Positions 11,269 through 21,987 of a stretch of DNA of 64,000 nt are shown here, one piece after another. The notes under the pieces were generated by a model. That model was not told the DNA's origin, made no database searches, and worked only from the letters and a program-made list of their open reading frames with translations. The translations under genes were made by a program, and so were the position numbers. Numbering within the stretch: position 1 is the first letter of the stretch; each line of letters begins with the position of its first letter. The stretch comes from Rhabdornis inornatus (taxonomy: Eukaryota; Chordata; Aves; Passeriformes; Rhabdornithidae): NCBI GenBank assembly GCA_013397075.1, contig VWZS01004810.1, positions 1,812,561 to 1,876,560 on the forward strand. Reading direction: 5' to 3'.

Positions 11269-13515
11269 TCCAGGAAGAAAAAAGGGAAATGTGATTTATG
11301 TCACCAGCAGCAGTTATGTATACATGCAATTTATTTCTGACTTATTGCCTAACCCTGCAGAAAAAGAAACCCAGCTAGCTTTTCCATGTTGGGAGGATGG
11401 ATTAGTCATAGCTAATCTCAGGGTGGGCAAATTTCAAAACTAACTTGCAGCTCCCAGTACGATGAATTATTCACTTGCAAAATTTGTAAAGTAGCACTGA
11501 AAGAAGTGTAATGGCACCAATATGGAAGCCCAGTAGATACTGATGACTGAATCATCTCCTCATGGTGCCCATCTCCTGCTGCCAAGCCTCTGAGTTTACA
11601 TAATTTACTGAAACCCAGGGAGATTAAACTAGACATTCAAAATGTTGTGCATCAAAGGAGGAAGCAGATGGTGTGATGCTTTAGGACATTAATAGATCAC
11701 CTCTGGAGACCTGCATTCAGATGTGACATCGGATACCAACAAAATAGATGTGCTTGGTTCATTCTGCTTTGCTAGAGAGCCAAAGCACATTTTCAAGGTT
11801 TCATACATTTGCTGGGAATGAAAGTAGCAGGAATGCTCAGTCAGCTTCCACTCGTCCTGGGGGTGACTGCATGCTGAAAACACACAGAGAAGGTTTGATG
11901 CCAGTGCACCTCAGTAACCTCTGCCACGCTCCACCATGCTTCATGCCAATTAAACACAGCTCAGGCAGTATTAGCAATAATGGAGTTAACAGACAGATCC
12001 AAACATCCCAACTGCAAACATACTCCCAATGTTCACTGTTATCTCCTGAACTCAGCTTAACTGCATTTAATTTCTCCTCGTTTCACAATCTCACAGCGTT
12101 GACCTCGTTCTCGTCCCCTGGTTCAGTTTTACACCACTCTGGTTGCTGTTCAGCTTCAATCCAGGTTTCTCCACCCTCACATCCTTCCCAGCAGGGAGCA
12201 GATCCCAGCAGCTCTCCTGCCAAAGCAGCCATCCATTCAAAAGGAACAGAACAGGGCTCACATCATTAAGTTATTATTCACCAGACTGGGTTTCAAATCC
12301 TTTGTTATCGTACTGCTTAGCCACTAAAAAATAGGGAAGAAAACCCTTTTTCTAGGGAAGAGGAGGAGAAGGAAGTAGTTAGTCTTTGAAATGAAGAGGC
12401 AGTGGCAGAGGGATGTGAACACAGAGCTCTCTCTGAGAAATGGCTGCATGCACACAGCATTCTCACTTCCCTGCTGCTCCTGCCTCTCTGGGAAAGATTT
12501 TGTGTATTTCAGTTTGCTGCGTGTTCCTGTGCAGAAAAACAACTGCAAGGAAGAAAAGTTCTTTATGCTCATACAGAAAAGAAAAAAAAAAAAAAGCTCC
12601 CTAATTTTAATTTGTCAGCTGCAGCTCAGAGTCCTTTAAAGCCTGTATTTCAGGAAGGGATTCAGTGGCATGGCAGAACCTCCAGGCACCATGCTGGGAT
12701 CAGCTCTATGGTGGCAGGCTGAGTATCACAGCCCTGGCCTTGGGGAAGCACAAAGCTGGGCACTGCCATGGAGAACAGAAACCTTCCTCTGAGGGAGGAA
12801 AAATCTGTGATTTAAAATGATTTTAAAAAATGAAACACAGGATACCAGGTTCATTATTCTTACTTTCCTTCGAAACATGTCAAAAGACTCGCTTAGGGAA
12901 GGACAAGGGAGCAAGCAGCACAGGCACCAAGTACTGAGTGTTACATTAAAAGCTACCTTTTAAACAAGTATTTTCATTAAAGAACAACGGTGGATGGGAT
13001 TTTAAGTCAGGTTGCGCTTTTAGAGAGCTGATTTGTATGACATTCTTTTCATATATAACCCCCTTTATCGGAATGTCAGCATGCCTTCAGTAATGGGACA
13101 TTATTTTTTTCCTTTTATCGCTCTCTCACACTCGGCTGTGCCTCCATGGAAGTTGCCTTAACAGCGAGCTGTTCTTGCGTGTCGGTCCCTCCCGGGGCAG
13201 TTCCTCTGACGCAGAGCAGGGTATTACAGAAAGCCTCAGCTGAGGATCAAGCCGTAAAACCGTGAATTATGCGAGTTTGGTTTCCTTACATTCGAAAGAA
13301 ATTTCCTGCCATGGTTTCTCTTGTCACCTGGTAGTTTTTAGTGAGTGTCTGCGGCGAGAACACCGGCTTCACTTGTAATTCATTGCTCGTGTCACTAACG
13401 AGGGGAAATAACGGGGTAATGCTGCAAAATAAAGCACCGCTGACAGGAGTTGTCACAACAGCAAAACCGGCATGACAACCCTTGGGTTTGAGGGCGTTTC
13501 ACTGAGAAATCCAAG
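11269..13515. other. Shared intronic sequence: TRIM32 intron 1 within the ASTN2 intron
   Basis: No exon or transposon is evident. A short A-run lies at 12583-12595. From about 12940 to 13480 the sequence becomes AT-rich with scattered retained CpGs, and it looks single-copy. That part lies directly downstream of the proposed TRIM32 promoter and could contain regulatory sequence. I could not fix a convincing donor for the TRIM32 non-coding exon. Confidence 0.6.
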
Positions 13516-13645
13516 TATTTGGGTTGGAAGGACCTTAACGATGACCTAATTCCACCCCTGCCATGGGCAGGGGGAACTCGTTCCACCAGCCCAGGCTGCT
13601 CCAAGCCTCGTCCAGCCTGGCCTTGGGCATTGCAGGGATGGGGAA
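13516..13645 (-). repeat. CR1 LINE 3'-end fragment
   Basis: The stretch begins with TTTGGGTTGGAAGGACCTT and continues with CCCCTGCCATGGGCAGG and a CCAGGCTGCTCCAAGCC-type segment. This is the standard order of an avian CR1 3' end read in reverse complement. It is severely 5'-truncated, as most CR1 copies are. It sits immediately beside the CpG island. Confidence 0.9.
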
Positions 13646-13654
13646 GCCGTCGAG

Positions 13655-13880
13655 TGACCCGTGCTGGTGTGTGACCACAAAGCACAGGCTCCGCCTGGCC
13701 GCAGCCCTGGGCTCAATGGCAGCGGAGCGGGCGGGGCCCGGCCCGGTACGAGCCCCCTCTGCCTCGGCCGCCGTGCTGCTGCCGGGGGGGGCGAAGCGAG
13801 GCGGACCCCTCGCTCCTAGCACGGAGGGGAGCGCCCACCCCGCGGGGCGCGGCCCGGTGGCCCCCTTTCATTCCCTCCAT
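13655..13880 (-). promoter_or_regulatory. TRIM32: CpG island, probable TRIM32 promoter and non-coding first exon
   Basis: This short block is far richer in G+C and CpG than its surroundings. It contains a GC-box type site (GGGCGGGGC at about 13729-13737) and many CGG/GCG words. It lies about 2.5 kb upstream of the TRIM32 ATG on the coding strand, where a housekeeping-type promoter and a short non-coding exon are expected. A possible donor, GTGGGC, occurs on the minus strand within it. No TATA box is visible. The alternative is that the CpG block near 17.0 kb is the promoter, or that both are used. Confidence 0.6.
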
Positions 13881-14010
13881 CCCATCCCATCCCGTCCATG
13901 CCGTCCCGTCCACCCCNCTTTTGGTTTGGTTGTTTGTTTTTGGTTTTGTTTGTTTGTTTTCCCCCGGTACTTTTATTTATTAATTAATTTATTTTTGTTT
14001 TAATCGTGTT
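13865..14010. repeat. CCATC/CCGTC pentamer repeat, an N, and a T-rich tract
   Basis: A degenerate CATCC/CGTCC pentamer array (13875-13916) runs into an N at 13917. It is followed by a GTTTGTTTT-type T-rich tract and TTATTAATTAATTT. The single N at the junction marks a place the assembly did not resolve. Confidence 0.8.
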
Positions 14011-14085
14011 ATTATGTGTCATTTTGGCACCCGCGGGTTGTTCACTGCCCTTTCCCTGATCAGGCAGTGCTATGGTGGGATCAGC

Positions 14086-14221
14086 CCCTTCTCTTTCACT
14101 TTCCCGTTCCCCTTTCCCTTCCCTTCTCTTTTCTCTAATCTTTTCCTTTCTCTTCCCTTTTCCGTTCCCTTCCCCCTTCTCCCCTCCCCTTTTCCCTTTT
14201 TCTTTCCCCTTCCCTTGCCCC
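14086..14221. repeat. Polypyrimidine (CCCTTT)n tract
   Basis: Almost every base over about 135 positions is C or T, mostly as CCCTTTT/TTCCC words in no strict register. The opposite strand is therefore a long purine tract. Mirror-symmetric purine tracts of this kind can form triplex structures. It lies 200-350 bases upstream of the proposed TRIM32 promoter on that gene's strand. Confidence 0.9.
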
Positions 14222-16174
14222 AGCAGGTTCCTTGGTGTTTGATGGGTTTTGCATCACCTACTGAAAATGTGTGTTTCTCGTTTTATACATTGGAGCATCC
14301 TGTGGACTCCAGGACAAAAAGGACTATTTTTGGGTACAGCTGCAGCTGTGAGCAGATGCTGCAGGCTGGCAGTGTTAGCCAGAGGCAGGGATTTGGCCAC
14401 TGGCCTATGGCTGTGCTCTGTCCCATGTTTCTTGAAGCCAGTATCACCATCAGTGACCCCATTCCAGCCTCATTTTTGCTTGGATGTCATGAATGTGCTT
14501 TAGAGATGGCAGAGAGACCCTTTCTGCTGTGACCCTGTGGGGCTGCACAGCACACTGAGCAATGTCAGGGCTTGGGGTTCCCTCTGGGAAGCCAAGGGAG
14601 CCGTGTCCTTCACACACCATCAGTTCCATGGCTCTGGTGCCACAGGCAGCATCTCATGGTCAGCTCAGGGCTGACGTGCAGCTGGAGGTCTGTAAGCTCA
14701 GGCTCGAAGGAATTCACTGCCTGGGGAAGAGACAAGTCCTCAGTTTAACCATTTCCCAAAATCCCTCCATGTGACCTCTCTGCCTGCAGTGTTTTTCCAC
14801 TGCTCACCTGCTCCAGCCACCACCGACCTTGCACTTGCATAATGCAGAAAGTCTTGCCACCTTCTGCTCTTGACGGATTTTCCACTTTGTTTAGAAAATA
14901 ATAGTTCGTTTGGAACTACAACATACATCCCTGGAGCAGCAGGGATCAGCAGTGTGAGCAGTGGATGCACTCAGAGGCAACAAGAGCAGATGCAAAACCT
15001 GGCCAAGGTTGCAGAAGAAAACGAGTGAGATTTACAGTCCTCTGTTTCAAGCCCCAGTGGCTCCCTGGGGGTGTTGCTGTGCCCAGGAAGGGGACACAGG
15101 GTTCACTCCCAGTTCCTGGCCTCACCAGGGAAATGCTCTTTCAGTCCCTGATATATGGGGAAGAAAAATGGATGTAAACATTGAAACCAGGGTGGTCTGA
15201 CAGATCTTGTGAGGCCACCCACACCTGAAAATGAACAGTGTGAGGAAAAGACAATGTAGAAATAGGAAATAATCTTTCAATGCATCCTGGGGAGAAAACA
15301 AAGGACTCTCTGGATTTAATTAGAGGTGACAATGACGAGCTGATGATGTTTACCCATCATGTGTGAGTATAGGGACCCTAGATGACAAGGAAGGATGGGA
15401 AGGTTGTCCAGCCCGGGACCCCGGTCACCCTGACCCATGGACAAGGTGGCATGTCCCAAGGGGCTGCCTCATGCTCATGGGTAGCAAGACACCCAGCTGG
15501 CAGCGTTGGGAAGGTCTCAGCCATCTCATGGGAAAGGGGCACGTGAGTGTGTTGGAGCAGGGAGGGAGCCAGCTGCCATGGAGGGGGGCCTTGGGAGGTC
15601 ATGGAGCCACCATTATGAGGCCAAAGTGTTTTGGAGGCAGAGGAACAAGCCCTGAGACGCTGCCAGGGGTTGGATGAGCAGGGCAGGGCCCTGGGTGCTC
15701 TTCCTGGGACCCAGTGCTGGCACTGGGGGGACACTGGAGTCTGTGCAGGGTCTGCAGAGTCAATTCCTTTGCCAAAACTATGTTACAGGGGATACTTCCA
15801 AAATCCCCTTTTATAGAGGGTAATCAGAGGTCTCTAAGAGCTTTTTTTTTCTTAATACCTCGGGGTTCTAAGTGTACAAATGTCTCATCTGAAGCTGAGG
15901 TGAGGTCCTGCCTGTCCAACCTGCAGAGATGATCTGCCCCCAACTTTTCTGTGCTGGTACCCTTGGGATCATCCCTGGACAGCGGGGCTGTGACAGGCCA
16001 GGGGTCACACGTGCCACCAGTCACAAGCTCATGGGTGCAGCTCCCTGTTCATACCTTGGTGTTGGATGCCAGGATTGTGTTTAATTGAGTTTGGTTAATC
16101 AGCTGGGAGCAGCGGGCACAGTGTCATCAGGGAGAGGAGGGCGTGAAGAAGGGCAGAGGCAGTGTGGACATAAA
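14222..16174 (+). other. ASTN2: ASTN2 intron, no recognised feature
   Basis: This is ordinary intronic sequence. I see no exon, no transposon with confidence, and no RNA gene. A T-run lies at 15843-15850. Confidence 0.7.
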
Positions 16175-16445
16175 GATACTGTTCACCAGGAACTGTGGTG
16201 ACAGGACAAGGAGTTATGGGTACAAACTGAAACAGGGAAATTTAGATTAGATATTGAGAAGTGTTTTACTGTGAGGGTGGTAAGGCACTGGCACAGGTTG
16301 CCCAGGGAAGTTGTGGCTGCTCCATCCCTGGACGTGCTCAAAGCAGGGTTGGATGGGGCTTGAATCAACCTGGTCTAATGGGAGACATCCCTGCCCATGG
16401 CACGGGGTTGGAACGGGATGATCTTTAAGGTCCATTCCAGCCCCT
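16175..16445 (+). repeat. CR1 LINE 3'-end fragment
   Basis: It reads in forward CR1 order: AGATATTGAGAAGTGTTTT, then GGCACTGGCACAGGTTGCCC, GGATGGGGCTTGAA and GGGAGACATCCCTGCCCATG, ending near AAGGTCCATTCCAGCCCC. The terminal ATTCTATGA motif is missing. About 270 bases of the 3' end remain. Confidence 0.93.
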
Positions 16446-16620
16446 TCTCATAATGTGAACAGGAGATTAAAAGGGGTGACAGAGCCTCACACCCAGGAGT
16501 TTATCAAGCACCGACACCCTGTGGATGTTACGCATTTGCTGTGCTGCACTCCCCGAGGGATGAAGACAGAAGGATGAGGTGGCACGGAGGGGCCGCGGGC
16601 AAGGGCGGCGGGATGTGACA

Positions 16621-17010
16621 CACGCCGGGGTGATGTCCCCATCTGGGGTGATGTCCCCATGCCAGGATAATGTCCACATCCTGGGATGATGTCCCCATGC
16701 CGGGATGATGTCCCCATGCTAGGATGATGTGTCGCATGTCGGGATGTTGTCCGCGTGCCGGGATGATGTCCACATCCTGGGATGATGTCTGCATCCTGGG
16801 ATGATGATGTCCCCATGCCAGGATGATGTGCCGCATCCTGGGATGATGTGCCACACGCCGGGATGCTGTGCTTGCAGGCCGGGATGATGTCCCGATACCG
16901 GGATGATGATGTTCCCATACCGGGATGATGATGTCCCCGTACCGGGATGATGTTCCCATACCGGGATGATGATGTCCCCGTACCGGGATGATGTCCGCAC
17001 GCGGGGATGA
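16621..17010. repeat. Minisatellite with GGGATGATGTCCCCAT-type unit
   Basis: Roughly two dozen degenerate units of about 15-20 bases follow each other. They share GGGATGATGTCC, then CCATGCC, GCATCC, CATACC or CGTACC. Toward the right end, units with an extra GAT triplet alternate with plain ones, giving a higher-order period near 35-40 bases. Long open frames on the minus strand here, full of HHPGMGTSS-like words, are by-products of the repeat. Confidence 0.95.
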
Positions 17011-17160
17011 ACCCGGCGCCGTCCTGCCGCGGTGCCACGAGAGGGCAGCAGGGCCCCACGGACCGACAGGGGCACAGCCCGACAACTGCCCCGCCGGGCC
17101 GGGACTCGCCGCGGGAAGGGTCCGGCGGGCGGCTCCGCTCCCGCAGTGCCCATCCTGAGC
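16985..17160. promoter_or_regulatory. Second CpG-rich block next to the minisatellite
   Basis: CpG is frequent from about 16985 to 17150, with words such as CCGGCGCCGTCC, CCGCCGGGCCGGGACTCGCC and GGCGGGCGG. It abuts the minisatellite, so its base composition may simply reflect a GC-rich recombining region. It could also be an alternative first-exon promoter for TRIM32 on the minus strand. A CCCAT/GAGCTCC motif repeats just to the right, at 17150-17220. Confidence 0.35.
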
Positions 17161-17447
17161 TCCGTGCCACCCTCTCAGTGCCCATTCTGAGCTCCTCTCC
17201 CGCAGTGCCTATGCTGAGCTTCACGCTCGGGTCCTGCAGCCTCCCGGGTGTGATGAGCACGGTGAGCACATGCCTTTGCCCAGGGAATGACATTCCCACG
17301 TGTGGTTCATGCTACATGTCCCAAAAGTCACCTAGCAGTTCCTTGGGAGTAATCCCATGTCCAACCCACGCTGAACTCTGGGACTGGGGTGTTGGTGCTT
17401 GTTTGGTGGTTTGGCTGGGATGGTGTTTCCCCTTCAGCCAGGGCTGG

Positions 17448-17735
17448 AATCACAGAATGGTTTGGGTTAAAGGGACCTTAAAGCCCATCCCGTTCCACCC
17501 CTGCCATAGGCAGGGATATTTTCCACTATCCCAGGTTGCTCCAAGCCCCATCCAGCCTGGCCTTGGACACTTCCAGGGATCCAGGAGCAGCCACAGCATC
17601 TCTGGGCACCCTGTGTCAGGGCCTCCTCAGCCTCACAGAGAAGAATTTCTTCCTGTTATGTCCCATCTAACCCTGCTCTCTGACAGCCATTCCCTCCTGT
17701 CCTGTGCTATCCTTCCCGTACACATGCCTGGATGT
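17448..17735 (-). repeat. CR1 LINE 3'-end fragment
   Basis: It opens with AATCACAGAATGGTTTGGGT and follows the reversed CR1 order: GGGACCTTAAAG, CCCCTGCCATAGGCAGGGA, GTTGCTCCAAGCCCCATCC, AAGAATTTCTTCCTG, then CCATTCCCTCCTGTCCTGTG. It is a longer copy than most in this window, at about 290 bases. Confidence 0.95.
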
Positions 17736-20700
17736 GCCAGACTGGCTCCTCTGGACACTGTCCCACGCCTTCCTCAGAGCCTCAGCAGTGTTTGCCCATC
17801 ACTAACAGTGGGCAGCATTAAATCTGTCCAAGCTCTTCAAAGACCTGGTAGCCACTGCAATGACAGTATCTCAGTGCAGAAGAAATTCCCAGGCAAATAC
17901 ATCTATTGATTTCCTTTCTTACTCCCTTTGGATGGATTTGCCAGCAAAAAGGCAAATTATTCTACCAGGTGATAAACAGGCAATCTGTATCAGTGGATGT
18001 GTCCTGGCCACAAGTCCCCACTGTCCTGCCTGTGGTGGCACAAGGTCTGTCCAGTGAAGGGTGGTGTATGGCGAAGGTGGACCAGAATTCCCTCTTCCTT
18101 GCATAAAATGCAAATCTCAGGTCCTAAATTAAGCCCAGCTAAGCAGCCTGTTGGTGTTGGTGGGGTTAACCTGCTGAGCCTGTAGGAATCCCTGCCTGGG
18201 TCTGTTCCCACTGCTCCCTCTACAACTCCAGCTGGAGAGCCTTCTCCTGTCCTGGTTCCAAACATTTCTGCTCTTCAGGAGATATCACATCCTACCCCTG
18301 ATATGGCTGCATTCTTGTGGCAAGTGGAACGATTCCCAGTTTTGGGATGACCTGGGGATCTTTTGGAAGAGGTGTTGCATGAAATGCTGGGCCACTAGGA
18401 AACCCATTTTCTCCTGGGAGCTCTCAAGTCAGGACAGCACTCCAGTACAAATTAGGTATTGTGCTGTTGTTTTTGTTGTAGTAGTGGTGTTACCCTGCTC
18501 CCTCATGTCCAAGCACCAGGAGGTGCTGCTGGTAATGCTGGAAGCATTTTCCCACATCAGCAACTGCTGCATCCCGAGCAGGGACCCCTTTGTGCAGGCA
18601 CACACCTCGTGCTGTGGGATTGTAAAATCCTGGTGGAGCCCAGAAACAGAGCCAGGCACCCCAGCAGGCAAATGGTACCTCTGCATGCCCTGTGTTGCTC
18701 ATTCTCCCTTTCTTACACACGGCCTGATGCCTGGCATGAGGCTGTTATTTTATTTGTTTTGTGGTGGTGTTTGTTTTTTTTTGTTTGGTTGTTTTTTGTT
18801 TTTTTTTTTAATCCATATTTTGGGCAAAAAACCTAACGACTCCCACAAGTTGCCCTGATGTGTCCAACTGCATCCGAGGCTCTCTGCTCCCAAACAGATG
18901 TTGCCAGGGTTCAGCTGAGTTGCCAGCAGTGTTAGTGACAGCATGTTCAGATTCAGGGGCTGATAAGGGATCCCCATATCCTTGCTGCTGCAGCTGAGTC
19001 TCCTCCTCTTCCCAGAAAGGACCTTGTGAGCGTCCTGGCAGCAGTCACTTGCAAAGCCCTTCCCCAGGAGTGAAGCAGAGGCTTTGCAGGAGCGTCCTAG
19101 GAGGTTTTCCTGTTCTATATAGGTAATAAAAGCCAGACTGAGCCTACAAGAACTTGTGAGGCTTCTCCAGTTCACTGCAGAGCCCTCTCCTTTCATGCAG
19201 GGAGCTGAAGAGATAACCAAAACTCATGTCAGATGTAGGGCAGGGGGAAAGCAAGGGACCCCCAATCTCATCTTCCCAGGCTATAGTTGCAATGGCAGGT
19301 GCAGGAATATGATTTTGGAGGGAAAATACCTCTCAGATCTGAAAACCTCCTCTGTGAGATGCTCTGAGTGGTGGAGTGGGTGGGATGAGAGGGAAGTATT
19401 GTGTCCAGCAAGAAAACCTCCAGCTTTCTAGGGATGAGGCACCTGAGCAAGCAGATGAGGAGCATCTCCTCCTCACCTCTTCTCTCTGGCTCTGGAGGAG
19501 CTGGCTCACAAGCAGAGTGTGCTGCTGGTGCTCCCAGATAGGTTCCAATAGCAGAAACAGAGGGATTATTTTGTTAGGGCTGTACATAAGCACTCCAAAC
19601 CCATCCCACAAAAGCTACCAGGGATCCAATGCTGATGACATCCAAGTGTTTGTCTGGATGACAGCTGGCAACTTGACAATGAAGCCAGTTTCCCTTTGCT
19701 GAACCATGTCCCATTTAATTTTCCTCCTTTGGAGTTGTACCCAGAGCCCTCTTACAAGGCAACACCATGGATCTTTGTCAGTCTGCAAAGGAATCCTTTT
19801 CTGGGATCTGTTCTAAAGAGGATTAACTGCAGACAGCCAATTCCACCTCAGCCATGGAGTCTGCTCTACTCACAGGTCTGCCATGAATCACCTGGCTTTG
19901 TGGTTAATCTGTCACTGAGCCCATGGCTGCTGGGGAAGGGCAGCTGTTCTGCTTAGGGTTTTCTACCTTACCTTATTTTCAGAGCTCTGGGCCTTCCCCA
20001 GAGCAGCTCCACCTGAGCACTGCTGCTCCTGAAATGGCTTTGCTCCCACTGGTTGAATTATAGTGATCTATATTTCTTAGCTATAAAGCAAATAATTCAG
20101 AAGGAAGGTTTGATATCCTGTTGCCAGTCATAAGATAACTGATTACACTGTCTTTCCAGCCCTGTGTTAATGTCCTCCCTTAAAGCATGGCTTCAAAACT
20201 TCCTTTTCCATGAAGAATCTCTAAAGCTGCTTCAGCTCTGGTGAAGCTTTGCAGCCCAGAAGTGTAATTATCTCCTTTCTCTTCTATATGTACTTTAGTG
20301 GTGATGTTAGAAGACGTTATTCACAAGTGAGAAAAGGCTCACGGTATCCCCCTGTAAATTCCTTCTTTCTCTGCCATCCTGTTTTTCAAGGGTTCATGGC
20401 TTTCCCTTATGAGACTTGAAGTTGCCTGGAGCTGATCTTCAAGAAAATAATCTCTCCAAGAAGCAGCTCCAACTCCTGTTTCCCATGTCTGTGTACACCA
20501 GTGTGTCCCTAGATGTTGAAACATCTCCCTACAGCTTTGTTTTAATTTATCTTAGCGACTGCTCCCCTTCTATTCCACTAAAACATGGGTTGGTTGGAAT
20601 TTGCTCCTTCTCCCTGTGACAGTTTGGATCCTGTGCACAGAAGCGTTCCCTGACAGCCAGGCAGCAGGGAAGGGCTGTCCCTACCCTCGAGGGCTCCAGG

Positions 20701-21721
20701 AGTCATGAATGAATACTGTTTACTTGTATTTCCACATGGCTTGTGCCTTGCCACATCAGTTGCATGTCACTGCAAGCCCAGTGTGTTGAGACAATCCTTG
20801 CTCCTCTTCTGCTCCTTCTTGGGACTGGGAATTTGTTGCTAGAGGCAACAGCCACAAGATGGAGAAAACCTTTTCTTCTGTAGGTCTGTCACCAGGTTAT
20901 AAAAGTTGGGCCTTCTTGGGTCAACCCAGCTATAGACAAAGAATTTAAATGGAAGTGTACAGGACAGACATTGGAGTTGTGTCTCCTTTTCTCAAGTGTG
21001 ATATTTCCCTTGGCCTTAGCAAGCATTTGGATGAACACAGAACAAAGTAAAGGTGCTCCAGGTTTATTGCCTTGTGCTCAGGATCACCAGGTGGCTTCTC
21101 AGTGGATTTCAAAGGCCTGAATGTTTCCTGAAAGCAGTGTTGGCAGTTTGGTTTTAGTAATGCCTCCATCTATTCTCCATGCAGTGAGTTTGTTCTCATA
21201 CCTGCTCTTCCAAGGATCTCCATTCCTCCATGTAACCCTTTTGCAGACTCTTTGGATCCATTTCAGTGCCCTGGATAATGTGTGACCCACAAGAGTGACC
21301 TGAGGACCACAGGGACTAGAGGGGGCTGGTGTTAGGGTGGGGATAAAGGGCATTCAGATCCTTGGCCTGGTCCCTTTGGGCATGTTTCTCTTTGGCAGGG
21401 AAGATATACTGAGGTGATTTTGTCTTATTTTGGAGCACAGAGAGTGGATATGGAAGTTAGAAAAAAGAACATGCATTAGAAAAGAGAACGACAATCAGTT
21501 TTGTCAGTTTAGATGTGCTTGTCTAGAAAAGCTCACACTTCCAAGCAGCGACCTCGAAGTCCTGTTTTTCTCCTTCTCTCCTTGACCTTTCTTTTGTCCT
21601 GTTCCCACCTGGCCTACACCTTCAGCAGCTGCATTTATCCTGGCTGCAGCACAGTTTGGCTTTGGGAAGAGGCCTGTGCTGAGATTTATTTAATACTGTT
21701 TCTTCCCTCTCCCTAACCCAG
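17736..21721 (+). other. ASTN2: ASTN2 intron, part preceding the second exon here
   Basis: It contains T-rich homopolymer-like tracts at about 18765-18812 and otherwise unremarkable sequence. I see no exon, RNA gene or clear transposon. The 3' end has a good pyrimidine tract (TTTCTTCCCTCTCCCTAACCC) before the acceptor AG at 21720-21721. Confidence 0.75.
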
Positions 21722-21987
21722 AGACAACTGAGCTTGGGAACAAGAAGGAGCTGAAATCCATGCCCTTCATCACGTACCTGTCAGGCCTGCTGACAGCTCA
21801 GATGCTGTCAGATGACCACCTGATCTCGGGTGTGGAGATTCACTGCGAGGAGAAAGGGCGCTGCCCGTCCACCTGCCACCTGTGCCGGCGCCCCGGCAAG
21901 GAGCAGCTCAGCCCGACCCCGGTTCTGCTGGAGATCAACAGGGTGGTGCCTCTGTACGCTCTGATCCAGGACAACGACACCAGGGAG
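21722..21987 (+). CDS. ASTN2: ASTN2 internal exon, end of MACPF-like region into cysteine-rich segment
   Basis: Two bases complete the split glutamate codon and 88 codons follow, starting TTELGNKKELKSMPFITYLS and ending ALIQDNDTRE. The donor GTGAGT at 21988 matches consensus well, and the exon ends on a codon boundary. The middle carries a cysteine-rich stretch (CEEKGRCPSTCHLCRRPGK) that belongs to the EGF-like part after the MACPF-like fold in astrotactins. This fold is thought to lie on the luminal or extracellular side. The exon is in frame with those on either side, with no stop or frameshift. Third-position G/C and CpG are clearly higher than in the flanking introns, as expected for coding sequence. 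Confidence 0.96.

Noticed and set aside
16621..17010. Possible CRISPR-like repeat array
   Set aside because: Units are contiguous and degenerate, with no unique spacers, and the genome is vertebrate. It is a minisatellite.
16487..17299. 270-codon open frame on the - strand
   Set aside because: It is made of the minisatellite's repeat translated (HHPGMGTSS-like words). Neighbouring frames are open too, which is a sign of repeat periodicity rather than coding.
17007..17909. 300-codon open frame on the + strand
   Set aside because: It crosses a CpG block and a CR1 fragment (17448-17735) without any domain or splice context.
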